35,942 nucleotides of DNA from SAR202 cluster bacterium bin90 (lineage in GTDB: Bacteria > Chloroflexota > Dehalococcoidia > Lucifugimonadales > JADFKI01), in the NCBI GenBank assembly GCA_002238855.1, contig MPND01000006.1:1-35942 (forward strand). The letters are read 5' to 3'. A program made the position numbers and the translations under genes. Within the stretch, counting starts at the first letter, position 1, and each line of letters starts with the position of its first letter. The notes under the pieces were generated by a model that was not told where the DNA came from, did not search any database, and saw nothing but the letters and a program-made list of their open reading frames with translations. This document shows positions 16,054 through 23,169 of this stretch, one piece after another.

Positions 16054-16935
16054 ATGACCACGACCACCGTTGGCACAGACAAGCTCACCTATGAACTTGC
16101 CCAGGACTTCCCCAGTCTTCCCGACGGGGAGACCTTCGCCGTAGTCAGCACCGTCGCGACCGATTCGCAGGACAGGCTCTATGTATTCCAGAGGAAGGAC
16201 CCGCCCGTCGTCGTCTTCGACAGGGATGGCAACTACCTGGATGCCTGGGGACACGGCGCCTTCAACTCACCGCACGGCATGAGCATCAGTGACGATGTCG
16301 TATATCTAACCGACCGCGACGATTCGGTAGCGGTGGCATACACGCTGGAGGGCAGGCCCCTCATGGTGCTTGGTGAGCGCGGCGTTCACTCAGACACGGG
16401 CTGCGAGGGTCCCGGCGACCTGGTTCCACGCGCAGCCGGTCCGTTCAACTACCCCACCGAGATAGTGAAGGGGCCATCCGGCAACCTGTATGTCGCGGAC
16501 GGATACCGGAACAGCAGGATTCACAAGTTCACGAGTGACGGCGATCTCATCAAGTCATGGGGAACGCCGGGAAACTCGGCGCCCGGCGAATTCCACCTGC
16601 CACACAGCCTGATGGTAGATGCAGATGAAAAGGTTTATGTGTGCGACCGCACCAACCGCCGCATCCAGATTTTCGACTCAGAAGGCGAGTACATCACGGT
16701 GTGGACCGGCATGGGCGGCCCGAATGACATCGTGCAGGGCACGGACCGGCTGTTCTACATCTGCGAGCAAGAGGCAGACGGCAATCCTCCGTATGTCACA
16801 ATCCGCGACGGCGACGGCGAGGTGCTGGCAAAGTGGGGAGTGCGCCACGCACACGGCATCTGGGTCGACTCGCGCGGCGACATCTATATCGGCCTGACGA
16901 CTTTCCAGAGCGTGGACAAGTATGTCCGCGTGTAG
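16054..16935 (+). CDS. NHL-repeat beta-propeller protein (SMP-30/amidating-lyase-like)
   Basis: A 293-residue protein made of about six NHL-type blades, each with a GPSGNLYVAD or DSEGEY-like turn: DRLYVFQRKDPPVVVFDRDGN, NYPTEIVKGPSGNLYVADGYRNSR, EFHLPHSLMVDADEKVYVCDRTNRR and HAHGIWVDSRGDIYIG are visible in order. This resembles the peptidyl-hydroxyglycine alpha-amidating lyase and SMP-30/gluconolactonase propellers; the H in PHG/PHS/AHG motifs after each blade could ligate a metal. There is no signal peptide, so it is probably cytoplasmic. GGAGGAG in the last OsmC codons drives its ATG, with a 3-base gap, so it is coupled to the OsmC selenoprotein. The substrate is unknown. Confidence 0.82.
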   Translation: MTTTTVGTDKLTYELAQDFPSLPDGETFAVVSTVATDSQDRLYVFQRKDPPVVVFDRDGNYLDAWGHGAFNSPHGMSISDDVVYLTDRDDSVAVAYTLEGRPLMVLGERGVHSDTGCEGPGDLVPRAAGPFNYPTEIVKGPSGNLYVADGYRNSRIHKFTSDGDLIKSWGTPGNSAPGEFHLPHSLMVDADEKVYVCDRTNRRIQIFDSEGEYITVWTGMGGPNDIVQGTDRLFYICEQEADGNPPYVTIRDGDGEVLAKWGVRHAHGIWVDSRGDIYIGLTTFQSVDKYVRV

Positions 16936-16971
16936 TAATTCCCTGAAAGCAATTTCTGCGAGGAGTTGAGA

Positions 16972-17634
16972 GTGAGCAAATTCTACGACGAGGCGCTGCT
17001 CCCCGACGAGCTACGGCGCAACTTCGATGTGTACGACAGGATTCGGGAGCTTGGCATCCCGATGGGCAGCTTCGACGAGGACGTGGTGTCGCTGGCGGGT
17101 GCGGGCATAGCGGCAACCGTCGTGCATGAGAGCGGCCTGGTGTACCTTTCCGGCAGTTCAGCCGGCACATATCCGATGAACGACGACGCAGATCGCATCG
17201 AGCACGGCTTCCAGGCTGCGCAGGACACGGCCGACCGGCTAATCCGCAGGCTCCACTGGACGTTGAGTTGCGGCGGCGAGGGCGACCTGAACGATGTCCT
17301 GTACACCGTGAAAGCGCTCGGAATGGTGGTGTCTCCCGGCGGCGGAGCAAGCGGCGCCGCGCCCGCCGTCACCAACGGCTTCTCCTTCAGATGGCACTCA
17401 GTCTTTGGCGGACCTCGCAGCGACTACGCCAAAGACGGTATAGACCCGGGCGGGTTCGCCGGAATCCACGCCAGAAGCGCAATGGGCGGCTTTGACGGCA
17501 AGTTCTCCATCGAACCGGAGATTATCGTCGCAGTCCCCGCCGCACTCACCCAGCAGATCATCAGGAACAGGGGCTGGGTCTTCCCTCTGCCGCCGGTGAT
17601 GCTGGACAAAGTGAAATCTACCAGGGATTCCTAA
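16972..17634 (+). CDS. RidA-like (YjgF/UK114) family protein
   Basis: Start at GTG 16972, 6 bases after AGGAG; an in-frame TTG at 16966 overlaps the binding site. The 220-residue protein is longer than classical RidA (about 130). The block VVHESGLVYLSGSSAG followed by a helix (AAQDTADRLIRRLHWTLS) and DLNDVLYTVKALGMVVSPGGG fits the RidA fold, in which trimers deaminate reactive enamine/imine intermediates. The canonical substrate arginine region is not clearly conserved, so catalysis is uncertain; the C-terminal 70 residues end in EPEIIVAVP, which resembles the RidA final strand. It is third in the OsmC-NHL-RidA unit. Confidence 0.6.
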   Translation: MSKFYDEALLPDELRRNFDVYDRIRELGIPMGSFDEDVVSLAGAGIAATVVHESGLVYLSGSSAGTYPMNDDADRIEHGFQAAQDTADRLIRRLHWTLSCGGEGDLNDVLYTVKALGMVVSPGGGASGAAPAVTNGFSFRWHSVFGGPRSDYAKDGIDPGGFAGIHARSAMGGFDGKFSIEPEIIVAVPAALTQQIIRNRGWVFPLPPVMLDKVKSTRDS

Positions 17635-17684
17635 ACCCGGAGCCTCGCATAGCGGAAGCCCGTTAAGTTCAACTGCCGCGTGCG

Positions 17685-18326
17685 TCAGCTACTTTCGACC
17701 GCTTCGCCGGTATAGAACGCCGTCGTCCGCCCGGCAGCCCCATTCGCCACGCCAGACTCTGTCCCGGCCGCAATAGCCGCTCGCGCCCAATCGCTGCTGC
17801 TGCCAGAGATAAACGCCTTCCCCGCGTCTGAGGTGACGAATTCCATCTCGTCCGGCATTGGCTCGGTCGGCTGCTCTGTATGGATGGCAAGTCCCTGCAA
17901 GCCCATCTCCCAGCCGACCCCGACCGCGCCCGGTCCATACTCGTCCCAGTGCAGGGACAGCAGCGCGGTATGCGTGAGAGATAGTCTTGCACGGCCTGCC
18001 CCCTCGCCCGATATACTCACATCCACCCAGCTCACATCCCCTGCAAACTCCCATGTGAGCGCAAAGTTGGATCGTAGTTCGCACTCCGTGATCGTACCGC
18101 CAGCGTTGCCCTCCACCTGATAATGGCCTCCCAATTCGAGGTCACCGCTGACCGGCGCAAACCATTTCGGGATTCGCTCGCTGCTCGTGACGGCATCCCA
18201 CAATTCCTCGATGGATGTGGCAAAGCTACGAGAAATCGTAACCGCGCTGGCAGGCTGTCCTTCTCGCTCCAGGAACTGCACCGCGCGTTCCACCGATCGC
18301 AGGCTATATTCAACATCCAAGTCCAT
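17685..18326 (-). CDS. SRPBCC/AHSA1-like (START-fold) protein
   Basis: A 213-residue protein with a helix-grip fold signature: AVTISRSFATSIEELWDAVTSSERIPKWFAPVSGDLELGGHYQVEG, then ECELRSNFALTWEF and ARLSLTHTALLSLHWDEYGPGAVGVGWEMGLQGLAIH. This is the polyketide cyclase/Aha1-C-terminal superfamily, which binds hydrophobic ligands in a central cavity; members range from lipid carriers to regulators, and the role cannot be told. It stands alone, convergent with the RidA-like gene. GGAAGG lies somewhat far (about 12 bases) from the ATG. A tail of about 45 Ala/Ser/Gly-rich residues follows the domain. Confidence 0.85.
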   Translation of the reverse strand: MDLDVEYSLRSVERAVQFLEREGQPASAVTISRSFATSIEELWDAVTSSERIPKWFAPVSGDLELGGHYQVEGNAGGTITECELRSNFALTWEFAGDVSWVDVSISGEGAGRARLSLTHTALLSLHWDEYGPGAVGVGWEMGLQGLAIHTEQPTEPMPDEMEFVTSDAGKAFISGSSSDWARAAIAAGTESGVANGAAGRTTAFYTGEAVESS

Positions 18327-18435
18327 GGCTATCTCTCACCTTCCAATACATGTCCACACAGATCAGATCGGTCCTCAGTTGACGGCGTTACAACCGGAAT
18401 CTAGTTCTCAGCGTTCACTTGCCGGCAAACGTCGC

Positions 18436-18464
18436 TTGCGCTGCCTCACCGAGCGGAATATATT
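18436..18464 (+). promoter_or_regulatory. Candidate promoter of the SDR gene
   Basis: TTGCGC (18436-18441), 17 bases, TATATT (18459-18464). The -10 is good and the -35 weak. A perfect 10-bp palindrome CCGCTAGCGG (18518-18527) lies between it and the gene and could be an operator. Confidence 0.35.
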
Positions 18465-18579
18465 AAAGTCCAAATCCGTCAGAGTCATCCTCACATTCTC
18501 CATTGAGGACGGATAGACCGCTAGCGGAATTCTGACCAGTGGCAGCTATCAATTGCAAAATGCATGAAAGGAAAACGAT

Positions 18580-19422
18580 ATGACCTCCAACCGAAAGCCG
18601 GTCGCCGTAGTCATCGGCGCGACATCCAAGTGGCAGTCCGACGGTCGCAACACGCGGCTTATCCACGGCACAGACCTCGACGACAGCGACCTGCCCGTCG
18701 GCGTGCGCTGGGGTGTAGGCGGAGCCATCTCCCAGAAGTTCGCGCAAGAGGGCTTCCTCACCGTGCTCACCACCCGCACCGCCTCCAACGCCGCTGCGCT
18801 GCAGGCTGCAATTGGCGAACAGGGCGGCGAGAGCATCATCGTCGAGCTCGACCTCTCGTCTCAGGACTCCATATCCAACGCATTCGCGCAGATACGCGAG
18901 GAGGCGGGCGAGCCGGATGTGCTGGTGTACAACGCCGGCTACATCGATGGCCGCGACCTTCCTCCGGAGAAAGAACTGCTTGAGCACATCCCATTCGAGA
19001 TGCTCGAGACCGCGCAGCACATATCCGTCAGCGGCCCCTTCCTGGTAGCAAAGGAAGTGCTGCCCGCCATGCGAGAGCGAGGCGATGGCACGATCCTGTT
19101 CTCCAACAACTCGTCGTCGCTGCGAGGCAAGAAGCGTTACACAGGGCAGTCGCTCTACTACCCAAGAGTGATGATGCGCACATTGTCGCAGGCGCTGACC
19201 GAGGAGTATTCCGAGTACGGCATACATGTCGCCAACGTGGTCATCGACGGCACCATCGACTCCCCCGGCACGCGCGCAATGCCGCGCTCGCAGCAGAACC
19301 CTGATCTGCTCATCAACCCCGTCAAGATCGCCGAGGCGTTCTACTACCTGTACACGCAGGACAAGTCCTGCTGGACGCACGAACTCCAGCTCACGCCACA
19401 TCCGGTGATGCCAAGCTTCTAG
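18580..19422 (+). CDS. Short-chain dehydrogenase/reductase-like protein, atypical
   Basis: A 280-residue Rossmann-fold protein of the SDR superfamily: VVIGATS (residues 10-16), WGVGGAISQKFAQEG (44-58), ELDLSSQDS (89-96), VLVYNAG (114-120) and the serine stretch FSNNSSS (174-180). Two departures are visible. About 28 residues (16-43, rich in Asp/Arg) are inserted inside the Gly-rich cofactor loop, which is normally continuous. The YxxxK catalytic motif is not preserved: the aligned segment reads SLYYPRVMMR (191-200), with Arg at the Lys position and the tyrosines shifted. It may be a divergent NAD(P)-dependent reductase or a non-catalytic homologue. AAGGA precedes the ATG. The flavin monooxygenase gene follows after about 50 bases. 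Confidence 0.82.
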   Translation: MTSNRKPVAVVIGATSKWQSDGRNTRLIHGTDLDDSDLPVGVRWGVGGAISQKFAQEGFLTVLTTRTASNAAALQAAIGEQGGESIIVELDLSSQDSISNAFAQIREEAGEPDVLVYNAGYIDGRDLPPEKELLEHIPFEMLETAQHISVSGPFLVAKEVLPAMRERGDGTILFSNNSSSLRGKKRYTGQSLYYPRVMMRTLSQALTEEYSEYGIHVANVVIDGTIDSPGTRAMPRSQQNPDLLINPVKIAEAFYYLYTQDKSCWTHELQLTPHPVMPSF

Positions 19423-19471
19423 TACCGGTTAGCGAGGCGAATGACTTGAACGAAACAGAAGGAGTGTCCGC

Positions 19472-20536
19472 ATGGATGTAGGAATGATGATGATCTATTC
19501 CAGCTACGGCTGGGAAGAAGGCTCAGACGGCCAGATGTGGGAGGAGGAGCTGCGCCTCGCCGAAATCGCGGCAGATTCCGGCTTCGATTGCCTCTGGTCC
19601 GCAGAGCACCACTTCAACGACTACTCCTTCGTGCCGGACAACCTCCAGCTTATGACCCACCTTGCGGCAAAGCATACCGACACCGACGTGGGCACGGCAG
19701 CAGTCATACTCCCCTGGCACAATCCCTTGCGCGTTGCGGAAAACGCCGCCGTCCTCGACCTATTGAGCGGCGGACGCCTGCGACTAGGATTCGGCAGAGG
19801 CCTCGCGCGCCGCGAATTCGAAGCATTCGGCATGAGCATGGACGAGTCGCGGGAACGCTTCGACGAAGCCGCGCCGATGATTGTCGACGCCCTCAACACC
19901 GGCTTCATCGAGGGCAACGGCAAATACTACCGTCAGGAACGCACCGAAATCCGGCCCCGCCCGCAGCACTCATTCGACGGGCGCATCTACGCAGTCGCCG
20001 CCAGCGACGAGTCCGTTATTTCAGCCGCCAAGCTTGGCGCGCACATCATCATGTTCGCCGACCGCCCCTGGGAGATGCGCATGCCGGGCATCGAGCGCGG
20101 CAGGGCATTGCACCGCGAGTTCCACGGCACCGAGCCGCCCAATCTGCTGCTCACCGAATTCGCGATATGCGGCACCGACCTCGCGCAGACCGAAGAAGAA
20201 GCCCGCCAGTACCAGGGCAAATTCGTGGAAAGCAACTTCTACCACTACGAGTTCCTCGGCGACCACTTCAAGTCGGTCAAGGGCTACAACGCCTACCAGC
20301 AGAAGGCAGACATGGCGCGCGCAGCCGGCCTCGACGGCGCAGTCGAAGGCTTCATGAAAGCCGCAAGCTGGGGCACGCCCGACAAGATCCTCCGGGGCTT
20401 GGAGGAACGCCGCGCAATAGTCGGCGACTTCGAGCTAAACGTAGCCTTCCGCTTCGGCGGCATCCCATTGGACATCGCCGAGCGCAGCCTAAAGCTGTTT
20501 GCCAAGGAAGTGCTGCCGGTGCTGAAGGAGTGGTAG
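19472..20536 (+). CDS. LLM-class flavin-dependent oxidoreductase (bacterial luciferase-like)
   Basis: A 354-residue TIM-barrel flavin monooxygenase of the luciferase-like superfamily. Motifs are GFDCLWSAEHHF (residues ~37-48), VGTAAVILPWHNPLRVAENAAVLDLLSGGRLRLGFGRG and EIRPRPQH, followed by SWGTPDKILRGLEE and a C-terminal LKLFAKEVLPVL helix. Enzymes of this class use reduced FMN (or F420) to oxygenate or reduce small organic compounds. GAAGGAG sits upstream of the ATG. It is probably co-transcribed with the SDR gene. A 39-base segment near its 3' end (20402-20440) recurs in degraded form at 22789-22827. The substrate is unknown. Confidence 0.92.
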   Translation: MDVGMMMIYSSYGWEEGSDGQMWEEELRLAEIAADSGFDCLWSAEHHFNDYSFVPDNLQLMTHLAAKHTDTDVGTAAVILPWHNPLRVAENAAVLDLLSGGRLRLGFGRGLARREFEAFGMSMDESRERFDEAAPMIVDALNTGFIEGNGKYYRQERTEIRPRPQHSFDGRIYAVAASDESVISAAKLGAHIIMFADRPWEMRMPGIERGRALHREFHGTEPPNLLLTEFAICGTDLAQTEEEARQYQGKFVESNFYHYEFLGDHFKSVKGYNAYQQKADMARAAGLDGAVEGFMKAASWGTPDKILRGLEERRAIVGDFELNVAFRFGGIPLDIAERSLKLFAKEVLPVLKEW

Positions 20537-20575
20537 TTTGATGGCCCGGGTGCTAATAAAATAGGATGTGATAAC

Positions 20576-20604
20576 TTGACATCTTTGTATTCGCTCTGTT
20601 CAAT
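20576..20604 (+). promoter_or_regulatory. Candidate promoter upstream of the DUF262 gene
   Basis: Perfect TTGACA (20576-20581), 17 bases, TTCAAT (20599-20604, 4 of 6). It lies at the left end of the 290-base AT-richer gap before the gene at 20827; a lone TATAAT at 20712-20717 is an alternative -10 without a clear -35. No other feature was seen in this gap. Confidence 0.4.
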
Positions 20605-20826
20605 GTTACGTCATTTCAAGAGAGAGGCTAAAGGATACTCCAGATTTGGAGAAACTACATTGCTTACCGAAGCATAGCGTATCGAAGTACACACTGGCAC
20701 CTTGTTTCATCTATAATTCCTTTGATGTAAATTGCCGGATGCCTGTCGGCTTAAAGAAAAAGACAGTGCGCGAACCTTTCATTTGCCTTCAGTTCAATTG
20801 GGTGTCGCTGTAAGGAAGGATGCAAC

Positions 20827-22575
20827 ATGACTTTACCAAGACAGCAGGACAGTTGCGTAAGCGTACGCAGCGTATTCGAAGTAGAGCGGCGACTGTCCGC
20901 TCCTCTATATCAGCGCCGCTTTTCTTGGGACAAAAGAAACCTCGACGAGTTCTGGGATGATGTCAGACTAGTCGAAGAAGGGCAATCGGAGGCGCTCTTC
21001 CTGGGTGCGATCATCCTGAAGCACGAGGGACCCAGCGACCCTAGCTCGGGCTTACTGGAGGAATTCCTGGTATTGGACGGTCAGCAAAGGATTGCAACCT
21101 TGTTCCTTACGCTCCTCGCTATTGCACTTGAGTGGCAAGAGCACGGGCATGTAAATGAAGCTACAGCTGTCGCAGAGACATTTCTAATGTCCACCCGAAC
21201 TACAACTAAGGGCAAGCCACGTTTTTTCCCCACTATCCCAGATACACCAGAGTTTGTGTCCCTGTGCCGGAAGTTAAACGTCAGCTGGGAAGTGCCATAT
21301 GGCGCGAGATTTAGACCAGGCAAGATGTCTGCAGCGCTTGATCTAGCCCAAGCAGAGGTCCGCTTCCGATGCAATGGAGAAGACGGATTTGATGGTGAGT
21401 CACTGAGAGCTCTTGAAAGAACAATAGTAGATACCATCGAGATTGCAGTCATCAATATTGCCGAGCGACATCAGCCGAACGAAGTGTTCGACCGTCTAAA
21501 CCGTAAAGGCCAAGTATTGACGGTGGGTGACCTTGTGAAGAATGAGATTTTCCGCCGACTTGGCGCGGACGCGGCGACGGCGATTCAATTGTACCGTGAT
21601 CACTGGGAGCCTTTTGAAAATTCGTTTGCAGATAAGCGGCGGCTTGACAACTACTACTATCCGTTCACTCTAACGGTTGATGATAGTGCTACGGTCTCGG
21701 GGGCGTTCCGTGTTCTCAGTAGTCACTGGGATTCGACGATTCGAGATGACAATGAATTGGCTACAACCGCTGAGCTCATCATAGAGGACCTCAGTCAATT
21801 TGTGCCAGAATACAACGCCCTATCGGCGGGAGCCACCTACTCGGCCACTTCAGAGATTGAGGTCTGGGTAGAGCGTCTCGTTCGTATGCCAGTGCCTCGT
21901 GTGACCTACGCGTTTCTCGTTCAGCTTCTTAGGGCTCAACGAATTGGGGTTCTGAACGAATCAGACGCCGCCGAATGTCTTCGTATCGTTGAGTCATTCT
22001 TGGTCAGGAGGGCTTTTTCGGGCCTAGAACCGACCGGACTCCACGCAGTTTTCAAAGGCCTATGGAGTAAAAACGGAGGAAACCCACGTGCACTCGTGTC
22101 AGACCTTCGGACACGAACAATTGATTTCCCGGACGACAACCAACTTCGTCGCGACATTTCGAACAAGCCGTTTTATGGGCGCCGCCTAGACAGCTATGTG
22201 TTAGCCGAGCTAGAAATCTCTGCTCACCGTACGAATCCATTCAGTCGGGAGCAACTCGACGCCATAACAGTAGACCACCTGGCTCCGCAGTCCCTCAGTG
22301 GCGATTGGAAGGACGAATTCCCCGACGATGATGAAGAGCGAAGACAGCTCCTTGATCTTCTTGGTAACCTCGTTCCGCTTAGCCGAGCCGACAACTCAAC
22401 AAAGAATTCTTCTGACTGGCAGGAGGCGCGCAGTCGTCTCAGGAATGAGACGATTTATAGAACCACTAGGGAGGTGTTAGAGGAGTATCCTAAGTGGGGG
22501 CCAAAACAGATCGTTGAGAGGTCAGAGGAATTGGCGGAGCAGGCCGTTCTCCGCTGGCCCCGGCCTGAGCATTAA
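20827..22575 (+). CDS. DUF262/DUF1524 (GmrSD-like) protein, putative type IV restriction or defence factor
   Basis: A 582-residue protein. The N-terminal DUF262 domain has APLYQRRFSW (residues 25-34) and LVLDGQQRIATL (81-91), the ParB-like NTP-binding signature of GmrS. The central part carries FDRLNRKGQVLTVGDLVKNEIF, the usual second DUF262 block. The C-terminal DUF1524 HNH-type nuclease has VDHLAPQ (H484), LGNLVPLSRADN (N514, N523) and STKNSSDW. Fusions of this kind resemble GmrSD and related restriction enzymes that cleave modified phage DNA. It stands alone, with AT-richer codons than its neighbours and gene debris downstream, which fits acquisition by transfer. AAGGAAGG precedes the ATG. 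Activity is an inference from the motifs. Confidence 0.87.
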   Translation: MTLPRQQDSCVSVRSVFEVERRLSAPLYQRRFSWDKRNLDEFWDDVRLVEEGQSEALFLGAIILKHEGPSDPSSGLLEEFLVLDGQQRIATLFLTLLAIALEWQEHGHVNEATAVAETFLMSTRTTTKGKPRFFPTIPDTPEFVSLCRKLNVSWEVPYGARFRPGKMSAALDLAQAEVRFRCNGEDGFDGESLRALERTIVDTIEIAVINIAERHQPNEVFDRLNRKGQVLTVGDLVKNEIFRRLGADAATAIQLYRDHWEPFENSFADKRRLDNYYYPFTLTVDDSATVSGAFRVLSSHWDSTIRDDNELATTAELIIEDLSQFVPEYNALSAGATYSATSEIEVWVERLVRMPVPRVTYAFLVQLLRAQRIGVLNESDAAECLRIVESFLVRRAFSGLEPTGLHAVFKGLWSKNGGNPRALVSDLRTRTIDFPDDNQLRRDISNKPFYGRRLDSYVLAELEISAHRTNPFSREQLDAITVDHLAPQSLSGDWKDEFPDDDEERRQLLDLLGNLVPLSRADNSTKNSSDWQEARSRLRNETIYRTTREVLEEYPKWGPKQIVERSEELAEQAVLRWPRPEH

Positions 22576-22606
22576 ATCATTTGCTCGGCCCCCACCTTCG
22601 ACACCA

Positions 22607-22760
22607 CCCCACAATGCTACCACCCCATCGGCACCTGATTGCCAGCGCACAGGCACGCATCCTTACATTGGGACACCACCCCCTGACCACCAGCGCCCTC
22701 GATTATTCCACGCCCTTCAACAAGGACCTGCCCGCTCCTGCGGACAAATTAAGAGAGCGA
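22607..22760 (+). pseudogene. Remnant of a second aminotransferase gene (5' end and leader)
   Basis: This stretch matches the leader and first codons of the aminotransferase gene at 24605-24748 almost without gaps. The 23 bases at 22716-22738 are identical to 24715-24737. The start ATG has become CTG (22683) and the GGAGG site has decayed to GGGAC. It translates as LTTSALDYSTPFNKDLPAPADK against MTSNALDYSTLFNKDLPAPATK. Similarity ends after about 22755. It is a decayed duplicate or the scar of an excised paralogue. Confidence 0.75.
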
Positions 22761-22782
22761 CTCGAAGCACATCTCCATCTCA

Positions 22783-22830
22783 AGCATCGAGAAGCGCCGC
22801 GCATTCGCCGGAGACTTCGAGCCAAACGCC
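22783..22830 (+). pseudogene. Short remnant resembling the 3' part of a flavin monooxygenase gene
   Basis: Bases 22789-22827 align without gaps to 20402-20440 of the LLM gene with 7 mismatches in 39; the translation SIEKRRAFAGDFEPN parallels LEERRAIVGDFELN. It sits about 30 bases after the aminotransferase remnant. Short, so only moderately certain. Confidence 0.5.
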
Positions 22831-22878
22831 CATGACCCCTACCGTTGCCCAAATGAACTAGCCCACCCTTCCCCCAAA

Positions 22879-22914
22879 GCCGCCAGCCTTCACAGGTCTG
22901 GCGGCAACTTTTTT
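22879..22914 (+). terminator. Rho-independent terminator
   Basis: GCCGCCAG (22879-22886) and CTGGCGGC (22898-22905) form a perfect 8-bp stem, with CCT/AGG pairing possible inside the loop, followed by AAC and six T (22909-22914). It ends transcription coming from the DUF262 gene or from the gene remnants. Confidence 0.85.
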
Positions 22915-23169
22915 CTCCCCCAACACCTTCGGTCTCATTGATAGAAGTCTAATATCGGCGATAGGTAGAACTGCACTCTCATCGAAAGGGGCTTGGCAGC
23001 GCCTAGGGCTATCTTGCCATAGATATTCCCTCCTATAAATATACGAATATAGATTATTTATATTGGTAGATTTATACAAAAATGGTTGTAGTATATTTGT
23101 ATCTATCACATAATGCTTGAGGCTCACACATAAATACAAACAAATATAGGGAAGGGAAGGGTGGTTGAT
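22915..23169. other. AT-rich intergenic tract before the FAD oxidoreductase gene
   Basis: About 250 bases without a credible gene. From about 23020 to 23155 the sequence is strongly AT-rich (many ATA/TAT steps), unlike the GC-rich surroundings. It contains the promoter candidate at 23086-23114 and ends in the purine-rich binding site AGGGAAGGGAAGG (23148-23160). Confidence 0.55.
23086..23114 (+). promoter_or_regulatory. Candidate promoter of the FAD oxidoreductase gene
   Basis: TTGTAG (23086-23091), 17 bases, CATAAT (23109-23114, 5 of 6). It lies in the AT-rich tract, giving a leader of about 50 bases. Confidence 0.4.

Noticed and set aside
18463..19401. A long minus-strand open frame
   Set aside because: It is antisense to the SDR gene; the Arg/Leu/Gly-rich translation shows no protein family.
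19537..20541. A 334-residue plus-strand frame rich in Arg and Pro
   Set aside because: It overlaps the LLM gene in another frame and has the composition of a GC-driven shadow.
22514..22861. A short open frame spanning the end of the DUF262 gene and the debris region
   Set aside because: It crosses the gene remnants out of frame and has no coding pattern.
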